The position numbers and the translations under genes are program-made. DNA of 64,000 nucleotides, taken from Pullichristensenella sp963930055. GTDB taxonomy: Bacteria; Bacillota; Clostridia; Christensenellales; Aristaeellaceae. Below, one piece after another: positions 15,405 through 22,801 of the stretch. Within the stretch, counting starts at the first letter, position 1. Each line of letters opens with the position of its first letter. The stretch is from NCBI GenBank assembly GCA_963930055.1, contig CAWVKS010000001.1:186001-250000 (forward strand), in the 5' to 3' direction. Under the pieces are notes generated by a model. The model was not told the DNA's origin. It searched no databases and worked only from the letters and a program-made list of their open reading frames with translations.

Positions 15405-15433
15405 CGCAAAAGCCCCCGCATCGCGTGCGGGGG
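15405..15433 (-). terminator. Terminator of the diguanylate cyclase gene
   Basis: CCCCCGCA (15,413-15,420) and TGCGGGGG (15,426-15,433) form a stem with a 5-nt loop. On the minus strand a short T-run (CTTTTG) follows, just after the stop codon of the leftward gene. Confidence 0.7.
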
Positions 15434-15445
15434 GGATTGGGGCGC

Positions 15446-16870
15446 TTATCCCGCGCCGCCTTTCTCGCGCGGGTCGTCCAGCAGCGCCACTTCGCCGTCC
15501 TTGAGCTCGCCAAAGACGTATTGGGCGCGGCCGTGACGCTTGGCGGCATAGAGCAGGCGGTCGGTCTGCGAATAGAGCGTCTGCATGTCCTGCGGACAGG
15601 TAAAGCGGCAGACGCCGATGCTACACGTCACCTTCTCCGGCGCGGCCAGCACCGTGGCGATGCCGCCCAGGAAGGCGTCCAGCTTTTCGCGCAGCTCGCC
15701 CGCAGCCATCGGCCGCGCGATCAGCACGGCGAACTCGTCGCCGCCCATGCGTCCGATACCGCCGTCGGCGGAAAACGCGTCCTGCAGCGCCTGCGCGATC
15801 TTTTTGAGCACCATGTCGCCGGCCGGGTGCCCCAGCGTGTCGTTGATGGACTTGAAGTAGTCCACGTCCACAAACAGGAACCACCCCCCGCCGCCGGGGA
15901 TGCCCTCCCCGTCCAGCAGCCGGCCCGAGCAATAGTGGTTGAACATCTTGCGTCCCATGACGGCGGTGACGGCGTCCAGCTGGCCGATGTATTCGCGGTA
16001 GGAAAGGTAGCGGTAGAGGACGAGCAGGAACACCGCCAGCAAAAAGCTGATCGACAGCGTGGCGAACAGAGATTGCATCTGGAGGTGCAACAGGTCGTGT
16101 TCCGCCTCCATGGAGAGCGACAGGCCGTGTACGCCGAGCATGTAGGACATGCGCTGGGCAAAGTAAAAGCTGGAAGCAATGACGGCGCAGAGTATGCAAA
16201 GCAGGAGCAGGGACCACGACCAGTGCAGCTTGCCGACCTTGCGCTCCTCCGCGCGCGCCTGGTTCAGGTAGGCGCGGAAGCCCGCCAGCTTTTCGCGCAG
16301 CAAAAGCCCCCACGTGGCCTCTACGAATAGCAGGCACACCAGGGCCAGCAGGACGTCGCTGACGCCGATGTGGAAGGCGGACGTCAAGCCGTAGCCCAGG
16401 TTGGGGAACAGCAGCCCCATCGCCGTATAGACGAGGACGGAGTGCAGCTTCGGCGCGAGCAGCGCCACGGCGCCGCCCCAGAGCCGCTGATGGCGCGAAG
16501 CGCGCACCAGCTGGAACAGCAGCCCCACAAGGAAGCCGAACAGCGCGCGCGTACCGACGCTGAGCAGCAGGCTTTGCAAGGGCGCGCCGCTGAAGAACGG
16601 CGAAAAGACCTTGTCCATGGGCATGACATAGTTGGCCGAGGCCTTGTAGAGGCTGGACAGGCCGAAAATCGCCCCCATCGCCGTCGCCGGCCACACGCCC
16701 AGCAGGCTCCCCGCGATGAGTATGGGCAGGTAGGCAATGGTGATGGAAATGGGCTCTATGTGTATGTATCCCAGGAAGGTAAAGGACATCAGAAACTCGA
16801 TGGACATAAGCCCCAGGAACAGGTATTTGTCCAAGGTAGCCATTCTTTTTTTCTGCCGCGCCTCCCGCAT
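15446..16870 (-). CDS. Membrane diguanylate cyclase (GGDEF)
   Basis: A protein of about 474 residues that should make cyclic di-GMP at the membrane. The N-terminal half has six or more hydrophobic segments (FLGLMSIEFLMSFTFLGYI, then ITIAYLPILIAGSLLGVWP), resembling an ECF-type S component or a sensory membrane domain. A further membrane hairpin precedes the cytoplasmic GGDEF domain (FVDVDYFKSINDTLGHPAGD; GRMGGDEFAVL). The catalytic GGDEF is intact. No RxxD inhibitory site is seen just before it, so product feedback may be absent. The start is uncertain (ATG at 16870, weak GGTGGG site; or ATG at 16843). It has a promoter and a terminator-bearing leader upstream. Confidence 0.9.
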   Translation of the reverse strand: MREARQKKRMATLDKYLFLGLMSIEFLMSFTFLGYIHIEPISITIAYLPILIAGSLLGVWPATAMGAIFGLSSLYKASANYVMPMDKVFSPFFSGAPLQSLLLSVGTRALFGFLVGLLFQLVRASRHQRLWGGAVALLAPKLHSVLVYTAMGLLFPNLGYGLTSAFHIGVSDVLLALVCLLFVEATWGLLLREKLAGFRAYLNQARAEERKVGKLHWSWSLLLLCILCAVIASSFYFAQRMSYMLGVHGLSLSMEAEHDLLHLQMQSLFATLSISFLLAVFLLVLYRYLSYREYIGQLDAVTAVMGRKMFNHYCSGRLLDGEGIPGGGGWFLFVDVDYFKSINDTLGHPAGDMVLKKIAQALQDAFSADGGIGRMGGDEFAVLIARPMAAGELREKLDAFLGGIATVLAAPEKVTCSIGVCRFTCPQDMQTLYSQTDRLLYAAKRHGRAQYVFGELKDGEVALLDDPREKGGAG

Positions 16871-17002
16871 ACGATCCCACCCATCCGTTTTTTTTCTGCC
16901 GTGGGGCGCGGCGCGCCCTCTGCGGTATCCCTGAAAATGATATACCCGTTTTCGGCCGCTCTGAAAAGTGCCGGCAGGGCATGGCGCTCCGCCGCCATCG
17001 GG

Positions 17003-17078
17003 AAAAACAAAGCCCGCCAGGGCGGCGGGCAGCTGTATCCGGCAAAGCCGCGGGCGCTGAAACGTTACATATGTCTAC
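17003..17078 (-). ncRNA. Terminated leader or small RNA upstream of diguanylate cyclase
   Basis: From a predicted start near 17,078 the minus strand runs about 45 bases to a terminator: GCCCGCC and GGCGGGC arms (17,012-17,018 and 17,024-17,030) followed by TTTGTTTTT. An earlier GCCCGC could pair with the terminator's 3' arm and so compete with it. This may be an attenuator or riboswitch-like leader, or an independent small RNA. It does not match any riboswitch I know, including the c-di-GMP classes. Confidence 0.5.
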
Positions 17079-17084
17079 ACATAG

Positions 17085-17113
17085 ATTTTAACATGGATGT
17101 GTCGATCTGTCAA
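17085..17113 (-). promoter_or_regulatory. Promoter of the diguanylate cyclase leader
   Basis: TTGACA (complement of 17,108-17,113), 17-bp spacer, TAAAAT (complement of 17,085-17,090). Transcription would begin about 200 bases before the coding start. Confidence 0.7.
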
Positions 17114-17167
17114 TGGCAGGCAAAGCGCATCGTCAATGCGTGCGATCTTCCATGCCGGCAGGACAAA

Positions 17168-17570
17168 AGCCGCCTCCGGCCGGAGGCGGCTCAGGATGTT
17201 GACAAAGTCAACAGACTGGCAGAGCGTTGAGAAAGCCTGCAAGCCAAGGAAGCTGTACTTGCAGCCAAGGGAGCTTACTTAGACGTAAGAGACCGCAGGA
17301 TGCAAGTGCAGCTGACGAGGAAATTTTGCCGGCGGCAAAATTTGTCGCCGAGGCGTTTTTGCCGATCTTTGATCGTCAAAAACGGTCGCCATAGGCGACT
17401 TGCAAGCCTTTGGGCTTGCAACCTTGCGACTGGATTTGACGATCCCAAAGGGCTCGACAAATCCACCGCCGGAAGCAAAAATCGCTTCTGATTTTTTGTA
17501 TATCAGAGCGATTTTTGCGGTTGTAGGCTTTGTCAGCGCTCTGAGCCGCCTCCGGCCGGAGGCGGCTCAG
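17168..17570. repeat. Hairpin-dense non-coding segment flanked by identical palindromes
   Basis: Two copies of a GC-rich palindrome with centre CCTCCGGCCGGAGG lie at 17,168-17,191 and 17,541-17,570, 376 bp apart. Between them are further inverted repeats: TGTTGAC/GTCAACA (17,197-17,213); arms AAATTTTGCCG/CGGCAAAATTT near 17,332-17,354; TTGCAAGCC/GGCTTGCAA near 17,400-17,422; and a long GCAAAAATCGC hairpin near 17,477-17,520. No credible ORF is present. The right palindrome may terminate the L,D-transpeptidase gene. An interspersed element or a structured RNA is possible. The rest of the 16,871-17,580 gap holds the leader and promoter above. Confidence 0.6.
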
Positions 17571-17580
17571 GGCGCGGCGG

Positions 17581-19206
17581 CTATTGCACGACCACGATGG
17601 TGCCGTCGTCGCAGTTTTCGTAGATCCACTTGGCGTCATCCACGCGCAGGCGCACGCAGCCATGCGAGGCCTTGTGCCCCAGCGCATACAGGGAACCGTA
17701 GCGCAGCGTGCTGGTATCGGGCGCGTCGTAGAGCACCGAGTGGAACCATATGTCCCCGGTGATGCGGAAGGAATACTGCGCCCAGCACTTGAACTTCTGG
17801 AAGTACTGCCAGCGGTTGAGCGGCTCGGTGGAGGCGGTGTAGATGCCCGGCGGCGTGGTGTTGCCAAGGCCGGTGGAGCAGATGAACGTCTTATCCAGCT
17901 CGTATTCGCCGAAGGAGTTCAGGCCGTAGACGTAGACGCGCTGGTCGCTGATACGCACCACCAATTTGTACTTGGTGTTCTTGCCCACGGCGTCCGCAGA
18001 GAACAGGGCGCGCTGCGTCGCCTCATCGGCCACGCCGGTCTCCTCCAGGCGGTTGGCGGCCTGGAATTCGCGGATGGCCACCTCGGTCTTGGCGCCATAA
18101 TCGCCGTCGAGTATGCCCTTGGTGACGTAATAGAGCGTATAGAGCCGGCGCTGCAACCTGAGCACCTCGTCGCCGGAATCGCCTCTTTCCAGCGTCCCGT
18201 CATAGAAGAAGAAGTCCTCCGTGGCCAACAGCTCCTGCGCCGCGGCGGCCACGCCGTCGTACATGGCGAAGTTTTCGGCATAGGGGCTGCCGTTGTCCAG
18301 CAGGTAGTCGTAGAAGCGCTCCAGCGCCTCCGAGGTATCCGAACCGTAAACGCCGTCCGGCTCCGCGCCCAGCATGCCGTACTGCGCCAGCGATTCCTGC
18401 ACGGCCAGCACGGCGTCGCCCGTGTCGCCGGCGTAGATGTCGTGGGGGACGAAGCGCTCGGCAACGGGCGCGTCCGCGCCAAAGAGGGCGTCGAACGTCT
18501 CGCGGTCGGCCACGCCGGTCACATCCAGCCCGGCATGCTCCTGGAAGGCGAGGACCACGGCCTGGGTGTAGCTGTCGAACACGTCGTCCGGCTCGGCGTC
18601 CAGATAGCCCAGGGCGAGCAGGCGGCGTTCCAGGCGAAGCACTTCCGCGTCCTCGTCGCCCAATTGCGCATCGTTTACGTAAGTGGAACGCCCCTCGTCC
18701 AGGAGGTACGCCTGCGTCACAGGCGTGGCTTCGCCCGTGGCGCTGACCCAGGAGACGCCCTGGGAGATCAGGTGTTCCTGATACGCCTCCACGGCGCTTT
18801 GCGTGTTTTTGCCGTAATTGCCGTCGGCCTCGTCGTCGAGGAAGCCGAGGAAAATGAGGCGCTCCTGCAAAAGGCGCACGCTTTCGCTCTCGTCGCCGCG
18901 GGAAAGCCCGTCGGGCAGCTGCTCCGCCCGCGCAGAAAACAGCGCCGACTGCGTGTTTTCATCCGGCTCGCCGGTCGCGGGGAGGCCGTTGAGCGCCTGA
19001 AAGGCGAACACCGCCTGCGTGGTCTGTTTGCCATAGATGCCGTCCACCGCGCCGGACAAATAGCCAAGGTCGGCAAGGCGCTGCTGAAAGCGCTCGACCT
19101 CATCGCCCCGCGCGCCTTCCACCAGGCCATCGGCGAAGGCGGGCAGGCAGACGAGGACCAGTATGGCCGTCAAAAAAAGCGACACCATTCGCCGCAAGGG
19201 AATCAC
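17581..19206 (-). CDS. L,D-transpeptidase with peptidoglycan-binding repeats
   Basis: A protein of about 541 residues, exported by a signal peptide (MVSLFLTAILVLVCLPAFA). Five or so PG_binding_1 repeats follow, each with a core such as LGYLSGAVDGIYGKQTTQAV or GDYGAKTEVAIREFQ. The C-terminal YkuD domain (from about residue 405) carries the catalytic ALGHKASHGCVRL motif. It should form 3-3 cross-links or attach proteins to the cell wall. Start options are GTG 19206 or TTG 19197, the latter better spaced from GAGG. A TATAAT box lies at 19,228-19,233. The number of binding repeats is high for the family. Confidence 0.93.
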   Translation of the reverse strand: MIPLRRMVSLFLTAILVLVCLPAFADGLVEGARGDEVERFQQRLADLGYLSGAVDGIYGKQTTQAVFAFQALNGLPATGEPDENTQSALFSARAEQLPDGLSRGDESESVRLLQERLIFLGFLDDEADGNYGKNTQSAVEAYQEHLISQGVSWVSATGEATPVTQAYLLDEGRSTYVNDAQLGDEDAEVLRLERRLLALGYLDAEPDDVFDSYTQAVVLAFQEHAGLDVTGVADRETFDALFGADAPVAERFVPHDIYAGDTGDAVLAVQESLAQYGMLGAEPDGVYGSDTSEALERFYDYLLDNGSPYAENFAMYDGVAAAAQELLATEDFFFYDGTLERGDSGDEVLRLQRRLYTLYYVTKGILDGDYGAKTEVAIREFQAANRLEETGVADEATQRALFSADAVGKNTKYKLVVRISDQRVYVYGLNSFGEYELDKTFICSTGLGNTTPPGIYTASTEPLNRWQYFQKFKCWAQYSFRITGDIWFHSVLYDAPDTSTLRYGSLYALGHKASHGCVRLRVDDAKWIYENCDDGTIVVVQ

Positions 19207-19357
19207 CTCATATCATTATGCGGCGTTATTATACAGGAAAAATATGGCGATGTTATTGCTTTTGTGTATCTCTTTGAACAATTCTGCGCGCATTTTTGTC
19301 GATTTTGCCGCGGGGCGTATAAAGGGCGCCCCGCGTCCAGGGCGCGGGGCGTGACGG

Positions 19358-19780
19358 TCATTCCGAAGCGGTCTTGCCAAGCAGGTATTTCTGCGCCCGG
19401 CGGAAGATACGGCGATCCTGTTCGTAGGTAAGGCGCTCGACGGCTTCGCCGGCTTCGACCCATTCGGCCACGGCAACCTCACCCTGCTGCGCCACGGGCG
19501 TCTGTTCCTCAGCGACGGCGATGAAGAACACCACCAGCTTTTCCACGTCCGGCCGCGCCATATAGCGGTTCTCGGCGCGGAAGCGCGTGTCCACCTTTAC
19601 GCGCACGCCGGTCTCTTCAAGGATCTCGCGCTCGGCGGTCTGCCGCTCGCTCTCGCCGGCCTCGACGTGCCCCTTGGGGAAGGAGATATGCCGCCCGTGC
19701 TCGTGGCGGATCAACAAAACGTGCCATGCGCCGCTAAACTGACTGAACACCACGGCGCCACAGGATTTTTCATGTCGCAT
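19358..19780 (-). CDS. Nudix hydrolase, Ap4A-pyrophosphatase-like
   Basis: A protein of about 140 residues with a complete Nudix box: it starts GHVEAGE and ends AEREILEETG, matching Gx5Ex7REUxEExGU. The surrounding sequence (SCGAVVFSQ, SFPKGHVE) resembles bis(5'-nucleosyl)-tetraphosphatases, which clear dinucleotide polyphosphates made by aminoacyl-tRNA synthetases. It lies directly downstream of serS but has its own promoter. ATG at 19780 is taken; an in-frame TTG is four codons upstream. The substrate is inferred from similarity only. Confidence 0.85.
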   Translation of the reverse strand: MRHEKSCGAVVFSQFSGAWHVLLIRHEHGRHISFPKGHVEAGESERQTAEREILEETGVRVKVDTRFRAENRYMARPDVEKLVVFFIAVAEEQTPVAQQGEVAVAEWVEAGEAVERLTYEQDRRIFRRAQKYLLGKTASE

Positions 19781-19819
19781 GGGTATGCGCAACCCCTTTG
19801 ATGTTTTTTATAAATACAC

Positions 19820-19848
19820 ATTATAGCGCATGAATGTAAAATTGTCAC
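19820..19848 (-). promoter_or_regulatory. Promoter of the Nudix gene
   Basis: GTGACA (complement of 19,843-19,848), 17-bp spacer, TATAAT (complement of 19,820-19,825), reading toward the Nudix hydrolase. Confidence 0.65.
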
Positions 19849-19894
19849 GGGATATGTTGAAAATCCTTGCGGCAAAATGGACAAATTTCACCCG

Positions 19895-19930
19895 CAAAAG
19901 AAAAGCGGAAGAGCCGTGGGACTCTTCCGC
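19895..19930 (-). terminator. serS terminator
   Basis: On the minus strand GCGGAAGAG and CTCTTCCGC (19,922-19,930 and 19,905-19,913) form a 9-bp stem followed by TTTTCTTTTG, right after the serS stop codon. Confidence 0.9.
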
Positions 19931-19941
19931 GTCGTCCGCGA

Positions 19942-21219
19942 TCAGCGCCTGGGCGCGATCCTCTCCATGCCGTCCATCCAGGGGCGCAGCTTTTCCGGGA
20001 TGATGACGCTGCCGTCCGGCTGCTGGAACTGCTCGACAATGGCGGGCATCAGGCGGCTGGTGGCCAGGCCGGAGCCGTTGAGCGTGTGCACGAACTCCAG
20101 CTTCTTGGTCTCGTTGCGGCGGAAGCGTATGTTGCCGCGGCGCGCCTGATAGTCGCGCGCGTTGGAGACGGAGGAGCACTCCTTGTATTCGTTCATGCTG
20201 GGGATCCACAGTTCGATGTCGTAGGTGGTGGCCATGGAGGCGGAACAGTCGCCCGCGGCCAGTTTGGAGAGGCGGTAGTGCAGCCCCAGCCCCTCGACGA
20301 GGCGGCAGGCCTTGCCGATGAGCTCCTTGAGCATCCTGTCGCTGTCCTCGGGGCGCGTATAGCCAAACATTTCCACCTTATTGAACTGATGGCCGCGGAT
20401 CATGCCGCGCTCGCTGGCGCGGTAAGCGCCGGCCTCGCGGCGGTAGCAGGGCGTGTAGGCAAACAGTTTCTTGGGCAATTCGTCCTCCGAGAGGATCTCG
20501 CCGCGGTAAAGGTTGATCAGCGCCGTCTCCGCCGTGGGCAGCAGGAAGCGGAAGCCCTCCTCCGTCAGGCGGTATACGTCGTCCTCAAACTTGGGGAACT
20601 GGCCGGCGGTGAGTCCGCAGTCATAGGTCAGAAGGTGGGGCGGCAGCATGAAGGTGTAGCCGTCCTTGATGTGTTCGGTGATGAAGTAGTTCAGCAGCGC
20701 CCACTCCAGGCGCGCGCCGACGCCGGTGTAGAGCCAGAAGCCGTTGCCGCCCATCTTCACGCCGCGTTCGTAGTCGATCAGGCCCAGATCCGTGCAAAGG
20801 TCCACATGGTTCTTCGGCTCCCAGTCAAACGCGGGCTTTTCGCCAAACACGCTCACCACCTGGTTGTTCTCCTTGCCGCCGGCTACCACGTCCTCGGCGG
20901 GCAGGTTGGGCAGCGCCACCACGAAGCGGTAGATCCTGTCCTCCAGGGCGCTCTGCTCCTCGTCCATTTCCTTGACCTGGTCCGCCATTTCCTTGAGCTT
21001 GGCCAGCAGTTCGCTTGCGTCCTTGCCCTGCTTTTTCAGGGCGGGGATCTCCTTGCTCATGCGGTTGCGCTCGGCTTTGAGCGATTCGTTTTCCATCAGC
21101 AGCGCGCGGCGGCGGGCGTCCCACGAAAGCAGCTCGCTAAAGTCCACGTCGTATTCGCGCTTTTTCAAGGCTTCCTTGACATATTCGGGATTGGAACGGA
21201 TGAGGTTCAGGTCCAGCAT
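19942..21219 (-). CDS. serS: Seryl-tRNA synthetase
   Basis: A 425-residue class II aminoacyl-tRNA synthetase charging tRNA-Ser. The N-terminal tRNA-binding coiled coil (about residues 30-100, rich in K/E/L) is followed by the catalytic core: TAETALINLYRGEIL, motif 2 in CYRREAGAYRASERGMIRGH and motif 3 ending GLATSRLMPAIVEQFQ. ATG at 21219 follows AGGAGG; the open frame upstream is leader sequence. It is controlled by a T-box leader responding to uncharged tRNA-Ser and has its own terminator. Confidence 0.98.
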   Translation of the reverse strand: MLDLNLIRSNPEYVKEALKKREYDVDFSELLSWDARRRALLMENESLKAERNRMSKEIPALKKQGKDASELLAKLKEMADQVKEMDEEQSALEDRIYRFVVALPNLPAEDVVAGGKENNQVVSVFGEKPAFDWEPKNHVDLCTDLGLIDYERGVKMGGNGFWLYTGVGARLEWALLNYFITEHIKDGYTFMLPPHLLTYDCGLTAGQFPKFEDDVYRLTEEGFRFLLPTAETALINLYRGEILSEDELPKKLFAYTPCYRREAGAYRASERGMIRGHQFNKVEMFGYTRPEDSDRMLKELIGKACRLVEGLGLHYRLSKLAAGDCSASMATTYDIELWIPSMNEYKECSSVSNARDYQARRGNIRFRRNETKKLEFVHTLNGSGLATSRLMPAIVEQFQQPDGSVIIPEKLRPWMDGMERIAPRR

Positions 21220-21230
21220 GGTATCCCTCC

Positions 21231-21446
21231 TAAAAAAATACGCCCCGCCCGACCAACAGGGACGGCGCGCGCGCCGTGGTGCCACCCGTTTTCAAGCAGA
21301 AGCTCCTCTTTGCGCGCTATCGGGCGCACCCGCCCCGCTTTCGCGGGGATGCTCAGGGAATGGAGATCGTGCCTTGCGCCTCCGGCTCGCACCCGCCGCC
21401 GTCTCTCTTCGCGCGCGACCGCCCGACCGTTCCCGTCCTTGCGATA
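21231..21446 (-). promoter_or_regulatory. T-box leader of serS
   Basis: The T-box sequence CGGGTGGCACCACGG is the complement of 21,274-21,288. The variable base of its TGGN bulge is C, predicting a G discriminator, as in tRNA-Ser. Downstream, CGCGCCGTCC can pair with GGGCGGGGCG (one mismatch, one G-U), followed by seven T just before the serS ribosome-binding site: the terminator that charged tRNA would favour. The upstream part contains a GCCCCGC hairpin. I did not resolve the specifier loop. Confidence 0.9.
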
Positions 21447-21451
21447 CCACC

Positions 21452-21479
21452 ATTATAAACCGATTTTGAAAATATGCAA
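21452..21479 (-). promoter_or_regulatory. serS promoter
   Basis: TTGCAT (complement of 21,474-21,479), 16-bp spacer, TATAAT (complement of 21,452-21,457), placed to transcribe the T-box leader. Confidence 0.75.
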
Positions 21480-21517
21480 GCAGGGAGCCGATTTTTAACA
21501 CGCGGCGGCGGAAAGCA

Positions 21518-21526
21518 TGCTATAAT
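21518..21526 (+). promoter_or_regulatory. Extended -10 promoter of ispE
   Basis: TGC immediately before TATAAT (21,521-21,526) is an extended -10 element. No good -35 hexamer is present at the usual distance. It lies 45 bases before the ispE start and is divergent from serS. Confidence 0.6.
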
Positions 21527-21571
21527 GGGGCTGGCGTTCGACGCCGTTACCAAAGCGATGGGGGAGAGGGC

Positions 21572-22405
21572 ATGAGGATCACCGCGCGGGCGCAGGCGAA
21601 GATCAACTGGTCGCTGGATGTGTGCGCCGGCCGCGACGACGGCTATCACGAATTGGATATGCTCATGCAGCGCGTCGACCTTTCCGACGTGCTGACGTTC
21701 GAGCGCGCGCGCTTTTTGACGCTCACCGTCAACGGCAGGGCGCTGCCGGTCGGCGGCCGCAACCTCGTCATGCAGGCGGCGCAGGCGCTCAACGCCCACA
21801 TGGGCAAGCGCTTCGGGGCGCGCATCACGCTTTCCAAGGCCATCCCCATCCGCGCCGGGCTGGGCGGGGGCAGCGCCGACTGCGCCGCCGCGCTCATCGC
21901 CCTCAACCGCCTTTGGGGGCTGCGCCTGCCGGTGGACGAGCTTTTGAAGATCGGCCGCTCCCTGGGGGCGGACGTGCCCTATTGCATCGCCGGCGGCTTT
22001 GCCCGCGTGTGCGGCATGGGCGAGAAGATCGCCCCGCTGGGCGACGGCGAGCGCTTCCCGTTGGCGATTTTGCACGTGGGGCGCGGCCTTTCCACGGCAG
22101 AGGTGTTTTCCCAATACGACCGCCTGGGCGGGACGCTGGGGTTGGACAACGCGGCCCTTGCCCGCGCCATACTCGCGCGCGACCTGGAAAAAATGGACGC
22201 GCTTTCCGGCAACGCGCTGGAAACGCCCTCCATCTCCCTGATGCCGGAGATCGGCGCGGCCATGCGACGCCTGCGGGCGCTGGGCGCGCGCGTAGCGCGC
22301 ATGAGCGGCAGCGGCTCGGCGGTATTCGGCGTTTTCCGCACCGCCGCCGAGGCGCTGCGCGCCGTGGACGCGCTGCCCGGCGCGATCTTCACCTGGACGT
22401 GCTGA
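21572..22405 (+). CDS. ispE: 4-diphosphocytidyl-2-C-methyl-D-erythritol kinase
   Basis: A 277-residue GHMP kinase of the MEP isoprenoid pathway, phosphorylating CDP-methylerythritol. Seen are the N-terminal AQAKINWSLDV, the ATP-binding GHMP motif PIRAGLGGGSADCAAAL, LGADVPYCIAGG and the C-terminal ARMSGSGSAVFGVF. Length is normal. The start ATG follows GGGGGAGAGG. It stands alone between serS and SRP RNA, with its own promoter and a strong terminator. Confidence 0.96.
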   Translation: MRITARAQAKINWSLDVCAGRDDGYHELDMLMQRVDLSDVLTFERARFLTLTVNGRALPVGGRNLVMQAAQALNAHMGKRFGARITLSKAIPIRAGLGGGSADCAAALIALNRLWGLRLPVDELLKIGRSLGADVPYCIAGGFARVCGMGEKIAPLGDGERFPLAILHVGRGLSTAEVFSQYDRLGGTLGLDNAALARAILARDLEKMDALSGNALETPSISLMPEIGAAMRRLRALGARVARMSGSGSAVFGVFRTAAEALRAVDALPGAIFTWTC

Positions 22406-22416
22406 GAAGCGTCCGT

Positions 22417-22447
22417 CCCCGCCGCCAGACCGAAGGCGGGGCTTTTT
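22417..22447 (+). terminator. ispE terminator
   Basis: CCCCGCC (22,417-22,423) and GGCGGGG (22,435-22,441) followed by CTTTTT. Confidence 0.9.
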
Positions 22448-22465
22448 GCGCCCAAAAACAAAAAT

Positions 22466-22589
22466 CCCACGGACTCAGACCAGGTATGCCCCGCGGCGCG
22501 CGCCAAAATCTGTTTAGTGCTGCTGCCTTCCGGCCCTGACACGATTCGCAGCATGACGCCGCACGGGACCCGGTCTTCATCACCCGTGG
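22466..22589 (-). ncRNA. ffs: Signal recognition particle RNA, small bacterial type
   Basis: On the minus strand the RNA contains GTCAGGGCCGGAAGGCAGCA, the conserved domain IV with GGAA tetraloop and the asymmetric loop that binds Ffh. The ends pair (5' CCACGG with 3' CCGTGG), closing a long rod of about 124 nt without an Alu domain. A T-rich tract (ATTTTTGTTTTTG) follows the 3' end. The promoter is seen just upstream. This RNA targets Ffh-bound ribosomes to the membrane. Confidence 0.93.
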
Positions 22590-22599
22590 AACAAAGCAT

Positions 22600-22628
22600 A
22601 GTATACCATAAAGCGCGGCGGAATGCAA
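22600..22628 (-). promoter_or_regulatory. SRP RNA promoter
   Basis: TTGCAT (complement of 22,623-22,628), 17-bp spacer, TATACT (complement of 22,600-22,605). The predicted start matches the paired 5' end of the SRP RNA. Confidence 0.8.
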
Positions 22629-22671
22629 GGCTTTTTTGCCTTCCGCCGCGCGCTTTCCACAAATTGGGGGA

Positions 22672-22717
22672 AACGCACCACCCGCCGACGTTCCAGGATG
22701 CCGGCGGGCGGTGCGTT
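22672..22717 (-). terminator. Hairpin after the RCC1-repeat gene
   Basis: Two 16-nt arms (22,672-22,687 and 22,702-22,717) pair with a single mismatch around a 14-nt loop. On the minus strand only GTTTCC follows, so the T-run is weak. It lies between the RCC1 stop and the SRP promoter; nothing else is visible in 22,718-22,801. Confidence 0.55.
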
Positions 22718-22801
22718 GGGAAGGCCCGCAAGCCGGAAAAGCAGGGATCGCCGCCGGTTCTGCCCCGGCGGGGCGATTCCGCCGGGCGTCCCGGGACGCC
22801 C

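Noticed and set aside
15209..15421. Minus-strand ORF encoding EVTGFEPATFWSR
   Set aside because: This peptide is the translation of an antisense tRNA 3' end, a frequent annotation artefact; the sequence is the tRNA-Pro fragment.
16871..17113. Known c-di-GMP riboswitch before the cyclase
   Set aside because: Conserved GEMM-I or GEMM-II sequence blocks were looked for and not found; only a promoter and terminator are supported.
17376..17867. 163-codon minus-strand frame over the hairpin-dense segment
   Set aside because: It overlaps the 3' end of the L,D-transpeptidase out of frame and has an Arg/Ser/Pro-rich sequence without a ribosome-binding site.
22406..22600. Protein-coding frames across the SRP RNA
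   Set aside because: The region carries the SRP domain IV core, paired ends, promoter and T-tract; the frames are incidental.
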